NCBI RefSeq assembly: GCF_954871325.1
Contig: NC_088776.1
Coordinates: 54,950,569-55,014,568 of the forward strand
Direction: 5' to 3'
Source of the DNA: Gordionus sp. m RMFG-2023
Taxonomy: Eukaryota; Nematomorpha; Gordioida; Chordodea; Parachordodidae
DNA length: 64,000 nucleotides
Shown here: piece by piece, positions 1 to 11,609 of the stretch
Numbering within the stretch: position 1 is the first letter of the stretch
Layout: every line of letters starts with the position of its first letter
Notes under the pieces: model-generated
The model's input: only the letters and a program-made list of their open reading frames with translations
What the model was told of the DNA's origin: nothing
Database searches by the model: none
Translations under genes and position numbers: made by a program

Positions 1-80
1 TTGCGTAATACTATTCTGGATGTAATATTGATTTAGCTGTTTTTAAAAATCGGCTCAAAACGAGCCTGTTAACAACACTA
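1..80. mobile_element. Right end of an hAT fold-back MITE, cut by the window edge
   Basis: The terminal sequence ends in GTTAACAACACTA at 68-80 and is preceded by CGGCTCAAAACGAGCC. This matches the right end of the complete element at 41125-41347. Only the last 80 bp lie in the window, so size and target duplication cannot be checked. Family assignment rests on the match to the complete copy. Confidence 0.55.
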
Positions 81-599
81 TATTTGGGGATTGGCGACGC
101 TACGGCCTCGTAGGCATTTTTTATAGCAGCCTCGTCCCCATACTTCTATTTTCGGGCCTTAGGTCCGCTTTTGCTCGGTCTTCAACCGGGTTCCCTTAAA
201 TGGCTTCTTTGATTAACATGATTTTTATTACTTCTTATTTTTTGAAAATAAGTTCAAACTATTTACATTTTTAGTAAAAAAAAAGAATAGTATTATACGA
301 TATTCATATATTTTATTTTTAAAAAATGCACATCCTAAATTCATATTCTTTAATCTTTACCTATATAAAATAATATTCATTGCACATATATATTTTATAT
401 TAGATTTACCACGATATTGCACTATAAAATCAAATCATACATCACATGTTAAATATAAAAAAGATACATACTCAATATATTAAATCAATTAATTATAAAT
501 ATAAAATTATTGCAGTTATAGAGAATAAAATTGCTGCACTTTTATAAAATCAGGCACCTATCATATTGTAAATAATATTAATAAGAATCTAATAAAAGA

Positions 600-1238
600 A
601 TTAAGAAAATAAATAATTTTTACGTTAATAAACCTCTCTTAAACCTTTGCGCAAATATACAGGGATATCTTCTAGTTCAATCTGCGCTAATAGTTCTCGT
701 AAAACTGACATCATTAAAAACGTTTCTAATTTTTCTTGGTAAATATTAGCTCTCAGCTTATTTTTATAATTTACTAAATGCTTTCTCTTGATATCATCTT
801 CCGTTTCATTCATAATTCGTTATAAAATTTAACACTCAATATATATGCCAATTGTGCCAGTTTTTCCAAGACCTTTTCAGAAATACCTTTACTATTTATT
901 TCATCAAAATGTCTTGGATGCAAATATTGCACATTCAAGATAAGCTCTCAATTCGCAGAGAGCCGTTCTGACAAGCTGTTTCAAGCGACGTTACTGAGAT
1001 ATTATGCATTAAAATATAGTAAACGACACGAAAATTCTCAAGGAATGTGATATTTTATCAATAGAGATATCATTAAAAATAAATAAATGATAAGAGAAAA
1101 TAATATGAACATAATAATATTTTTTTTCTAATCGGCCTCTATTTTGATATTTTCCTCTGATCGGCCTCAAAAATCCACATTTTCTCGAGGCCTCTTGGGC
1201 AAAATGCCCACCTGGTCCTATGGCCAGGCCGCCCCTGG
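600..1238 (-). mobile_element. Remnant of an hAT-type transposon with a transposase tail
   Basis: On the minus strand an open frame at 625-813 encodes 62 residues containing ETFLMMSVLRELLAQIELED, which resembles the C-terminal end of some hAT transposases; upstream of it on that strand the frame is broken. The stretch at 1195-1238 holds a GC-rich palindromic tail (GGCCAGGCCGCCCCTG), typical of an hAT terminal inverted repeat. No matching left end or target duplication was found, so borders are approximate. The transposase resemblance is from memory of the family and is moderate at best. Confidence 0.4.
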
Positions 1239-1359
1239 GGATAAGAATTAATTATTTATAAATTCTCCGATATTTTTTAAGATAATAATAAATTACCCTG
1301 TCAATCACATTTTCATTGATATTTATTTATTTTAATAGCATTGTGTATTCTAAAAAAAA

Positions 1360-2394
1360 TTGAAATTGGTGGTACGCAGGCCGTTAAATAATGCTTAACG
1401 CGATGGATTATGACGCGAGTTTGAATAAAAATAAAATTTAAATTGCTAGGCGTGACGGGCCTTTCAAAAATTTTTGCCGGGTGTGATTGATTGGGCGTGA
1501 GCATAAATTTATAATTATAATATATATTTTCTAATTTGATTTAGTTCTTTAAAAGAATAATTTTAAAATTATTTTTTCTTACTAAAATTCTTATCATTAT
1601 TCAAATGCTAGGATAATCTGAGTGCAGATTCTCGTTCCGCAATAAATGAAGTTTATATGGAAACAAAAATTAGCAAAATTTTGTCAACTGAAGGATACAA
1701 TAATAATTAAAACCTAAAAAAAAACAGGACAACATTTCTTTTAAAGGGAATATTTATTCTACTGCCACTACATAAGGTAGGTAGGCTTAACTTTAGATTC
1801 GAATTTCAAAAGTCGTAACTTTCTAATAGAAGAAGAAAAGGAGGATATATATAGAACAATTTTAAAAATGCGAAATGATATAAAATTAGGATATGCATAA
1901 GTCAATGCCAACTATCATTTATAACTTTTCTAATTCATCCTGCACACATAAAAAATCGCGTATTCTAAATGAAACATTTAAAAAATTTCTAGATGAATCC
2001 GATGAGGCATCAACATATACCGATAAAAGTTGTGAGGATAAACTTAAAGGATTTATCGCTCATAAAACAAATAACAATGACAATATTTTGAAGTTTTGGA
2101 AGCAGGAAACATTTCCTTTTTTTGAGAAAATTTGTAGTAAAATTTTTTCAGCCCCGTCAAGTTTGGTTTTTAGTGAAAGGTTTATTTCCTATAGCCAATC
2201 GCTTATTAGAGAAAAGGTGAACACAATTGAAATAAAAAAACAAAATTTTGATTTATTAATTGTAATTATTTTGTGTTATTAATATGGATTATGGAATTAG
2301 AGAAATAAATAGAATAAATTCAAAAAAGTGTAAAATTAATACCAATATTTTTGAAAAAATTTAAAAACACCGTGAATTTTTTGGCGTGACGGGT

Positions 2395-2454
<60 letters not shown>

Positions 2455-2590
2455 TATTGTCTTTCATGAACGGGCGGGTCGGGCCAAAATTTTTTTAGTA
2501 GTAAGCGTGAAAGGGCGTGAATTTTTTTTTATTACCACCATAAGTGCGCGGACCGCGAATAAAAGAATAGGCCCGCGCCCATCTCTAATT
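1360..2590 (+). mobile_element. Degraded hAT transposon, GGCGTGACGGGC subfamily
   Basis: An open frame at 1893-2282 encodes 129 residues. Its middle (LKFWKQETFPFFEKICSKI, then SSLVFSERFISYSQSLI) follows the hAT C-terminal dimerisation domain, where a Trp-rich start is followed by a Ser-x-x-x-SERxFS-like block. Subterminal repeats of the GGCGTGACGGGC type sit on both sides (about 1449-1460 and 2381-2392). The right end finishes with GGCCCGCGCCCATCTCTA near 2571-2588, a plausible hAT terminus. Most of the N-terminal transposase is missing and no left terminus is certain. Confidence 0.55.
2396..2456. repeat. (TTTC)n microsatellite
   Basis: About 60 bp of uninterrupted TTTC repeat inside the 3' subterminal region of the hAT remnant. 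Confidence 0.95.
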
Positions 2591-2859
2591 GAAATGACAT
2601 TTTTTTAAAAAAAAACATGTGAAAAACAAGCAATTTTGCGTTCAAACAAAAAATATTTACTCTTTTGCAATTTGCCATTTGAAATAAAACGCGAAATGAA
2701 AACTCAATTTACTATTTGTAAATTATTTAATCGCTGAAAATTATTAGTATAAAAAAAATGCTTTATATGCCTTCTCAAAATTCTTTGAAAGATTTACTGA
2801 CTATAGAATTATATAAATTCTTGGGAATAATCTCTAAATTCGGAAAAAGGTATTCAACA

Positions 2860-4640
2860 AGTTGATCCTTAGCTCCCATCCCGCTCTCATGAGAATGTTT
2901 CTAATGTTAGGTCTAAATCTAATTTAGATCTCAATCTTTACCCAGACGACATAACTTTATCTGGTTCAGGAATGTGTAGTAAAGGTATCGATTTCTCTAA
3001 AAATAATCAAAAACTTTAAGTATTGTAATAAACAGGGACCTGGAGTGAACCGTAACGAACCGTTAAACCATTATAAACCGTTATAAATATCTGAACCATA
3101 ACCGTAACCGATCCGATATAATTATTTTTTGAAGGAGTAAAAAGAACCTTTATAAAAAAAAGGTTAAACCGGTTCAAACCGGTTCAGTTTTTATATTTTA
3201 AAAATGGAAATAATTTGAATATACAGAATTATATAAACTTGCTCTTAAAGTACTGGCGGTTCCCGCAACACAAGTTTCTATAAAAAGGGCCTTTTGGGGG
3301 CTAAAATTTGTGTTAGCATCACAACGAACAAAAAGGAATCCATTTATATTAGAAAATATATTATTTATACGTTCAAATAATATATTTAAAGATGTGTTAT
3401 TTTGAAAAAATTTCTAACCGTAATGAACCTTTATAATTAGCTGAACCGAACCTTTATAAATTTTTTCTTAAGAACCGTAACCAAAACGTAACCATTATAA
3501 TTTTTTACATACTGAACCGTTATAAATAACGGTTCGGGTCCCTGGTAATAAATATGAATAAAACAGAAATTATTTTTTTATAAATGGATCCTCTACGGAG
3601 AATTTTAATAGTTTTATTGTTATTGATTGTGAGTCAATCTCCTTATTAGGGCTCCCCTTTAAATAGTGCTATTCCTATGATAGCTAGCTTAGTGAAAGCA
3701 ACATTTTGCATAACAATATTGGGATCCATACTGCGAAATATTCCAGACCATCATTCCTTGTATATGATAATAAAATCAATAGGGTTTACCGCAATTTTAT
3801 CTCTCTCTAAGGACTCATTTTGGTTTTTAAACTTTTCCTTCCTATCATCTATAGATGTTAAATCAAAAATTTCCTAGAAGTAATCCTTAACATTTATTTC
3901 CCTGATTGGTCGGTCGATAGCCAACTTCCGACCAAACAAGGCGGCATGGGCTTTCTTTTTCTCAATTAGGTATCCTTCCTTGTATGGCCTTTCTTTCATC
4001 CCATCTTCAATGCCAGAAGATTTATGAAGAAAGCAATCTATTTACCTTCCATCCCACACTCCACGGCAGAAAGAGATTTACTTACTCTCTTCTGACCAAC
4101 TTTTAAAAATTGATGGGTACCCTTCCATTGGAGGGACTTCCATTCTTAAATATTAGGAACAAAACCTCGGGGCATGAATAGTTAGAAGCTGTTCCAACTG
4201 CCTATTTTGGTCTGCTATATATAGATTAGGCTGAGACATATGTCTACCTAATAAATGTAAAGAGTGTGGGGAAAAAATCCTACCATCACGATAGGCATAA
4301 TTTGGCTGCTTGTTTTCTAAATGGCGGTTCAAAAAAAAGGAAGACTAGAATACCTTATTAATATCTCTGGATTAAAGAAAATAATCATTTTATTTGGGAT
4401 TTGACTTGAGTCTCCTAACCCCAAACATTGGAAAAGTATCACAACCTTCCAGATTTTCATTTCACCTCAATAATTATTTTTTTTACAATTGGGTCCTTAG
4501 GTCTACTAGGCTACAATTTGTTTTAAGATTTTAGGTAAAAAAAAATTTCATTTCTCGATTCAATAGGGATCTTCGGTCCCCTAGAATTCTTCAACCAAAA
4601 CAGTTGTGTTCTGAGGCAACTATCTAAGTATTCTCGGAAC
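2860..4640 (+). mobile_element. Non-LTR retrotransposon (LINE) fragment split by an hAT insertion
   Basis: Before the hAT insertion (3033-3544) the + strand frame reads LYPDDITLSGSG, the usual Y-A-D-D box of a LINE reverse transcriptase with Pro in place of Ala. After it the post-RT region continues, including an open stretch at 3677-3877. Around 4200-4330 a Cys/His-rich segment (C-K-E-C-G followed by a degraded H-N-L-A-A-C-F run) matches the C-terminal region of CR1/L2-like LINEs. Several frame changes and stops show it is dead. The 5' half with the endonuclease is absent, and no poly(A) tail or target duplication was identified. Confidence 0.55.
3033..3544 (+). mobile_element. hAT deletion derivative with exact 8-bp target duplication
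   Basis: The element begins CAGGGACCTGGAG and ends GGTTCGGGTCCCTG. It is flanked by identical 8-bp copies of GTAATAAA at 3025-3032 and 3545-3552, which is diagnostic of hAT insertion. Subterminal AACCGTTATAA repeats crowd both ends. Inside, 3229-3400 reads LALKVLAVPATQVSIKRAF and onward to ENILFIRSN, the last part of an hAT dimerisation domain. So this is an internally deleted copy of an autonomous element rather than a random MITE. It sits in the LINE fragment. Confidence 0.88.
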
Positions 4641-4810
4641 TCAACAACGGACTCCTTTTTTTAAAATATATATTTTTATATGTTAGTTATTTTAATCAGT
4701 TTACTTTGAATATAAGAACGAATGATAATTTTTTTTTAAAAAAACGCGCTTTCCTAAGATTTGGGGGAAGATAAAAAAAAATTTGATAAATTTTTAAGGG
4801 GGTAATGTAA

Positions 4811-4830
4811 CCCCCCCCCCCCCCCCCCCC
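4811..4830. repeat. Poly(C) run of 20
   Basis: Twenty uninterrupted C residues in very AT-rich DNA. The length may be unreliable in an assembly. Similar G or C runs occur near 15780, 20761, 49943 and 63937. Confidence 0.9.
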
Positions 4831-5790
4831 ATCATCCATCGCCGAATCCTTTAAACAATTGTAAAATTTGAGATATTACTTTAAGATTATTGTGTCATAA
4901 CCACAACCCCCCTACCGTGATTGGACCAATGGGTATCTAGTTTATTAGATAGGCTTATATAACAGTCAATAAATGCTCTAAAAATACATTCTAAACTTTT
5001 TACGGTTATTGTGAAAATTACACAAACAGCGTTAAGTAGGGCTTTATTATTTTTTTTTGACAATATTCAAAATTATGATCCAATTTTCTAATTTTCAACT
5101 TAAATAAATAATTCGGTATTATTAGTTATAAGAAATTATAGAACCATTACTTTCCCTCGATATTGAGATTACTGAGGAATGCAATATTTTATACTTATAA
5201 TCCGGAATAATAAAGCTTCCTCTTTTAAATATAACTTATAATTATTATCTATTTATAAACATAAATTTTTTAGTTTAATTTTTTTTACTTATTTTCTTGA
5301 CGAATTAAGAATTATCTTCCAAAAAGTATTTTTAATTTTCTTAGAAAAATTGATATTCGCGACCACCTGTAGCTTTCTTAAATGTTATATTTCTTTGGCA
5401 AGGTTAAAAAAAATGGCGCTGTTACATAATTTAAAAAAAAATATTCTTTCTATAAGAAATTTTTTTTTACCTGTACAAAAATAAATTAATATTTAAAAGT
5501 AATAAAAATACTTTTTTTTAAAAAATAAAAAATAATACGAACAAAATAAAGGTAAAAGAAAATTTATTATAATAAATTTAATAAATTTTTTTTTATACCC
5601 TCTCTCCTTTTCCACCTTTTACCATGTGTTTTTATTTACCTTTTTTTTTAAAAAAAAATTTAGATAAATTATTTATTTAACAAATATATATATATATCTA
5701 TCATTATTTATTATTCATGGACATTATATATAAATTTTTTTTAACAAATCAATTTATAATTATTATTTTTAAAAAAATCAAAAAAAATAT
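4831..5790. other. AT-rich intergenic DNA, nothing recognised
   Basis: Long A and T runs, several of the form T8-10 followed directly by A7-9. No open frame, splice-bounded exon or transposon end could be supported on either strand. Confidence 0.5.
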
Positions 5791-5794
5791 CTAG

Positions 5795-5975
5795 TATAGT
5801 ATAGTATAAAATTGGAGTAGGAAGAGTAATTCTAAGAAAGCTCCTTGGTAAGTATACTATCAATTGAATCTAATGTTGAGTTTGCTTTGAGAATAGTTCT
5901 GGCGACCCTCGGTTTTAAGAAGAAGCCTTCTCGTGCTCGCCAGAGAACTCTCAGATATTAGATCCCAAATATTTA
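5795..5975 (+). ncRNA. Candidate small structured RNA, spliced-leader-RNA-like
   Basis: A GC-richer island in AT-rich DNA. A perfect consensus 5' splice site (G|GTAAGTATAC) has its GT at 5848. It lies inside a hairpin: ATAGTATA (5801-5808) pairs exactly with TATACTAT (5853-5860), and GGAG (5814-5817) pairs with CTCC (5841-5844). A single-stranded stretch follows, then a strong second hairpin: 5889-5905 against 5937-5952, with TGGCGA/TCGCCA at its core. A donor within stem I, a linker and a 3' stem-loop is the layout of spliced-leader RNAs. No convincing Sm site (A-U4-6-G) is present in the linker; the best is a T-rich TTTGCTTTGAG. It did not match U1, U2, U4, U5 or U6 as I remember them. Confidence 0.3.
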
Positions 5976-7582
5976 AAGAAGGGATAGTAAGTTAGTTGGA
6001 TATAATTGCTACGAAAACGTGATCTTCACCATTTTCATTTTTTCTAATTATAAAATGTAAATAATGAAATTTAATATCGTTAATGAGTGAGACTAGAAAA
6101 TGTAATTTATGTTTTTTTATATTCATTCATTTATATAGCTTGGGAATAGAGATTTTTCATTCATTCTACGTTAACTCTTGATTAAATTGATTTTCACAGA
6201 TTGGAATTATAGGAATATTGGGGAAAGTGGGTACACCCTTACCCCCATCTAAAAAAAATATTTATTCAATATTTTTATTTTTTTTTAAAGAGCTATCAAA
6301 TTTGTATTACATTTTTATAAAAAAATAAATAAGATATATTTTATTTCTTATTACCCCTCGCGGCTACTATAAAATATTGTCTAAAAAAAAATTAATCAAA
6401 AGATGTAATTTTCACTTTTTTTAAAATTTTCAAATTTTATTATTGGGGGAGAAGGAGGGGTGTTAACATATAATAAATAAATTATCAACAATTAGTTATA
6501 AAAAAAAACAAAAACTAGCTTGTAAAAAAACAAATATCAAAGACATACCGAGGGCGAAATTTTGAACCTTTGGGCCCGGTCCGAGTCTTTTTTTTGAATT
6601 GAATATACAAGCCACAAATGAATATTAAATTATTAATTACACGATTTCCCTACTGATTAGTTTTTTTAAAAAAAATTGTCACGGCCTACCCTAATTTTTT
6701 CATTTTAAGCCCGACCTCGCTTTTGTAATTTTCTTAAATTTGTACGACTTGCAAACTAAAAAAAAATTAATAAATTCTTAATAAAACAAGGAATTTATAT
6801 AATAACTTGCAAAATATTGTTTAAAATTAATCAAAATAAAAAAGTTTAAAAATTTGCTTTATTTTAAAATTTTAAATGATAGTTTTAAAGATTTTCAGAG
6901 AAAATAATAGACAACTCATTTGAATATTTTAAGATCATTTAATTATTTTTTTTCTTTTTTTTTGTTAAATTTGAGTCCCAAATGTAAAAAGACTATAATA
7001 TTATTCGAATTAAAATAATATTTAATTTTTTATCAAATCAACCAAGGTTTCAACCCGACCCCCTTCAATTTTTCTTAAATTTTGTATACAGGTAGAATAT
7101 ACTATAACTAAGGAAAAAATGAAATTTTACCTTCCAACACTGTTTACCCGCTAAGAAATGGCCGTTTAAAGCGCGGAAAAATGGTACATTTTTGACAAAA
7201 TGCACCTCATTTATTTTCAATAATCTCGAGAAATAATTATGTTAGAAAAATAATTTAAATTTTATTTTGTAGCTTAATAAAAGTTCTTAAAAATGACATA
7301 ATAATAAATATGATAGACATTTGATTAATATCGAAAACCGGATGTGTAAAACCGGAAATGGCCATATTTTTTTTCTATACATAGATATCACACTGCTTTA
7401 TATTTGTACAAAATCCTAGACTGGGATGAACAGGAGTTATCACTCTTTATATGGCTAAAGTTGAACAAATTTAACATTAATATCATCAGATTATAATTTA
7501 ATGAATAGTTATGAAATAATGTTAATTTAAAAATTATGTCTAAATGACAGGCCCTTGCTTTTTTTTATCTTTATCAAAATTT
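5976..7582. other. AT-rich intergenic DNA without a recognised gene
   Basis: No supported exon on either strand. A lone GGGGAAAGTGGGTAC motif at about 6221 looks like a transposon end, but no inverted partner was found. Upstream exons of the gene proposed at 8822-11079 could lie here and escape recognition. Confidence 0.4.
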
Positions 7583-8760
7583 TTGAGAAGTGGCTGGAAT
7601 AATGAGCTTTGTTTAACACTTTAGTTAAATTTTGTCATATTTATACCTTTATTTGCCTCAAATTGCATTACATATAATACAATCAAAAATTTATAATTAA
7701 AATATATCATATATTATAATCATCCAAGGAGTTTTAATAAATTATGACCTTTGTTTTCGTCTAGGGGAATAAAAGCTTGGAATTTTGTGTTCCAGAAATT
7801 CTCTTTGCTCTCAAAAATCTGCTTTCAAGATGACTTTCTATGTTCATATATTCATTATTGCTCACAAATATATAATTTACCCCATAGATATTATTTCTTG
7901 CATAGTTAAATAAATATATTGTTGTCAATATGTGATGTTCATATAAACGTTGCAAGCTTGCTCGAGCTGCTAACCGTTTAGTAACGGCCCCCAAAATGTC
8001 GCATGGACTTTTACCATGTGCGTGTTTCAAAAAATGTCACTCAGCCTTTATCCCAAAATCATTTTCATGATTGTAGAGATTAATGAAATCTTTTATTTTT
8101 ATATTGGTTACTGCTCCATCAGAAAAATAATAAATTTTAGCCATTCTATTAAATCTTTCCTTCAAGAATACGATCAATTTTTAAAAAAATAGAATGCACA
8201 TGCGTTGTGCTTTAAACAATCTGATATAACCACTAAATTTATATGTTTTATTATGTTGTTCTCACGGTAATAAATTATAAAAGAGTTAATAGTGGCTTGA
8301 TTATTGGTCTGATTAAATCCTTTTGCATGTTACTACAAATGCATAATTTTCTGAAAAGCCTGCAATAACTAAGAATTCGCAAACATTTAAATTGAATTTT
8401 AAAAAGTTTCGAATTAATGATTATCGTGAAGCTATAAACAAATGAGGAATTAAATTTTTAATTATTCAATTAAATAATCTACAAATTCGTCAGCGTAATT
8501 TGTCAGTGTTTCGAGGGTAGTTCGAACAACTGCTATCCATTGTTTGAATGTTTTATAATCTATAGAATTCTCGTCAAATAATATATTAAGTCTTTCTTTT
8601 AATTTTGAATATATGGGGGAAAATTTATTGTTGAATTTCAATTTTGGTAGATTATTTTATGCTAAATAAAATATTTAAAATTATTTTGTCAAGTAATTTT
8701 AATTTCGAGATAAAATTTAACTAAAGTTCTAAACAGCTCATTATCCCAGCCACCTCTCAA
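7583..8760 (-). mobile_element. DNA transposon with about 55-bp TIRs and a decayed HGKSxCD-family gene
   Basis: The ends are inverted repeats: 7583-7635 (TTGAGAAGTGGCTGGAATAA and onward) matches the reverse complement of 8708-8760 with few differences. Inside, on the minus strand, 7761-8030 reads HAHGKSPCDILGAVTKRLAA then ARASLQRLYEHHIL. This is a version of the H-G-K-x-x-C-D-G-x-G-G-x-x-K-R signature seen in many uncharacterised, multi-copy animal proteins. Farther upstream on that strand the translation is broken by stops but keeps blocks such as LVVISDCLKHNACAFYF. The TIRs show the gene travels as a cut-and-paste transposon. The superfamily is not assigned, and the flanking T-rich sequence hides any target duplication. 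The copy is dead. Confidence 0.65.
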
Positions 8761-8821
8761 TTTTTTTTTGTTGATCTGCTATGGAATTCACCATATATAT
8801 TTTTTATTTAAAAAGAATAAG

Positions 8822-11079
8822 AAGTCAACTTACATCATCTACAAACGACTGTAACAATGAAAAGCTTAAAACAAATATCCAAGCAGATTCTGTAGAAATG
8901 GATGAGTTTGATTGGTTCAACGTTCGAAAAATGTCATCCAATATTCAAAGCGCTATTGGCGATGATGATAAAGTCGCAGCACAAATTTCTACAGGTATAA
9001 TGATAGTAAAACTAGATTTAATGAATAATTTAGTAATATATTATCATCATGTAATAAATATAGGGGAAATGTGCCATGAATGGCCATGTTTTTGCTTTTT
9101 TGAAAAAAAGGTATAAAAATTTATGTTTAACCAAACAAATTTTATATCAATGCTAAATATTAATCTTTAAAATAAAATTTGAATCAAAGCTCTATGTATA
9201 ATACTTTATGAGCTAAATGAGATTATGTGAAAGTTGTATTTCTGATACTATGTGTTAACTGGTCATAATATATTATTTAAGAATATTATTTAAGAATATT
9301 ATTATAAATATGAAATAATACAATATGAAATACTTGTAAAAGACCTATGTTAATGTTTATACATTTTTTAGTTATATAAAAAATTAATTATATATACACT
9401 AATTTAATTAGTATTAAAATCTCAATTTATTACCACATCTATTTAATGATAATATTATAAATTAATATTTTAATTATCATTTTACTAAACATTCTTAAGC
9501 TTGTTCATCATTTTACTTCACCAAATGTTGTTTTGCAAGAGCTTTTCATTTTAATATTAATATGTGAATGTGCGAATTGTGGCCAATCAATACTCACCTC
9601 TCTATTATTATTAAACGCCTATATATGTCTATTAAATAATGCTTTTAAAGTCTAATTTTTTGTGTGAATAATGCTAAATACCTAACGATAATATTTATAT
9701 AAAATATCAGTAATCTAAGATAGTTATTTTTTCACAAAACAAAAAAATGTGTGACGTGATTTTTCCAGAAAGAGGTACTAAAAAGAGTTTATTTGAAATA
9801 TTTTTTTATTGAATTGCTCTATTCAATAAATTAACTTAGGTAAGGTATATATCATAAATATACACATTTTGACTAATTTTGAGAGAAATCGATCCAATAG
9901 ATAAAAAGTTAAAGGGTGGTGGCCAGTCTTCACACATGGCCATTTATGGCACATTTCCCCTACTATTATTATTATTATGGATATTATAGAGTAAATTGTT
10001 TAGAATATTTTACAGAAATATCAACAATCTTTCTATGATAAATCAAATGAAAACTGTGTTTTCATTCTGCATCATCCCCGAAATTAATGTTTCTTGCCAG
10101 ATATTTATAATAATAAGTCAAACAGGAAAGATGAACAACCCAAAAGTTATCCATTTATTGAAGGGGGGGGGAGGTCACCTTAAAAGATCTATATTTTTCA
10201 TATCACTCTCTTAGCAAATTTACTTTTAAATATATATAATCGTAAGAGTAAAAGCGTGCTAGCTCAACATACCCCCATCCCCATCTTCTTTTATATATAT
10301 AAGGGATGATTTTTAAACCATCCTAATTAACTTTGAAAATTGTGTTTATCCTCATGTTCTTTGTAATATTTGAAATATCAGGTCTAATCACTAACGAATC
10401 TTCGGAGGCTAACACCATAACAAATGATGCCAAAAGATTCGCAGTGGATGATGATGGTTGGCTATATACCGACCCATCTCTCAAATCAAACAAAACATTA
10501 AATATAGGAAGTAGCAAAAATGTTGAAATTGTCACTCGCAAAAATGACAGGGACAATCTCGAAGCGGATACCCATTTGAAAAAAGTTGTAGTGACAAGGT
10601 ATAAGAAATCATTCGATCCCGATCCCCTATTTTGTATTCTCGGGCGAGAGGTGATCTGCGATACAAAAGTTGTACAAACTCATAGACATGATTATAATAA
10701 TAAGGATAGTGGCAATGAAATTACTGGCGTGATAATTGAAAAAGAATCTAATGTTGCGTCGAATTTAAAAGATGTCACAAAAAATATTAATGGTAATGGT
10801 GTATTAACTACTAAAAAAAGGCTTAATGATGTCGAAGACGAAGACATAAAAGTAACGCGTATTCAACAAAAATCTCAATCACACGTTAAAATTCCGAAAA
10901 GGGTTATATTTAATTTTATATTTATTTATAACAAAAAAATATATAGTTATATGATAATGTAATTTTATTTCATAATTTTTTTTTCTCGTATCTATGAATA
11001 GGAGGATCCTATGAAATTTTTTGATTTTTCTATCAAACGTCGAATCAATCAAGACAGCAAAAAATTAAAACCGTCATAA
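8822..11079 (+). CDS. Unrecognised host gene, three exons proposed, product rich in dibasic sites
   Basis: Exons proposed are 8822-8994, 10382-10902 and 11002-11079. The first ends ACAG|GTATAA and the second is entered at ATATCAG|GT; the split Gly codon is restored exactly. The second ends AAAAGG|GTTATA in phase 0 and the third enters at ATGAATAG|GAG, then runs 25 codons to TAA at 11077. The product is acidic and basic by turns (RFAVDDDGWLYTDPSLKSN, DPDPLFCILGREVICD). It carries Lys-Arg or Arg-Lys pairs near its start, middle and end (NDAKRF, KKRL, IPKR, IKRR), with only two Cys in the second exon. I do not recognise the family. A start codon is not seen in the first exon, so earlier exons are probably missing. 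An alternative is a shorter gene starting at ATG 10354, preceded by a TATATATAAG box near 10293. A DNA MITE fills most of the first intron. Confidence 0.45.
9063..9960. mobile_element. Tc1/mariner-type MITE, copy 1 (898 bp)
   Basis: Terminal inverted repeats of about 27 bp begin GGGGAAATGTGCCATGAATG and end with the near-exact reverse complement. They are flanked by TA dinucleotides (9061-9062, 9961-9962), as expected for Tc1/mariner target sites. The interior is AT-rich and non-coding. A second full-length copy with the same ends is at 46550-47427. The high similarity between copies over most of their length suggests fairly recent spread. This copy lies in the first intron of the unrecognised gene. 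Confidence 0.85.
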
Positions 11080-11140
11080 ATTCTATATTTGCTTAACTTC
11101 GCATATCCCATATTTATAAACTCTAATAATGTAATACTAA

Positions 11141-11146
11141 AATAAA
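11141..11146 (+). terminator. Candidate polyadenylation signal AATAAA
   Basis: AATAAA about 62 bp after the TAA of the proposed gene at 8822-11079. AT-rich DNA makes chance matches common, so the support is positional. Confidence 0.35.
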
Positions 11147-11609
11147 AATCAATGATAATTATTATAAATATGTAAATTTAATGATAAATATAGTTATCGT
11201 GGAAGTAAATATGATGGGATCAGTTTATTATGTTCAGTAAAAAATAGAGTTTGCTAAATTTATGGAGTAAAAAAAGGAAAAACAGGGGTGCGGGTTCACG
11301 GCTTTGCAACAAATTTTAAATGGCCAAAATAAACCGGTCCTGGTCTTTGAGTGCAAAAGTAACATGTAGGGCTCCATATATCGAACTCTGTTTTTGACAT
11401 TTTATAAGATAGTGGGGTCAGAAATTTATCGAAATAAATTAAAAGATGGATAAAGCGGATTTATTTTGAAATTTTATGCCCAGGAGGGCCGATAGACCAA
11501 AAATTCGTGGAAACATATATTAATTATTATTATCCGTTTAAATCAATATAATTTAAAACAATCTTTTTTATTGCCTAATAACTACCTTCACATTTAAAAT
11601 GGTACGACG

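Noticed and set aside
5795-5975. U1 or U6 snRNA as identity of the structured locus
   Set aside because: The reverse complement contains ATACTTACC like the U1 5' end, and the forward strand has TATAAAATTGGA like U6, but neither match continues.
6221-6260. GGGGAAAGTGGGTACACCC as a transposon terminus
   Set aside because: No inverted partner with TA flanks was found within about 1 kb on either side.
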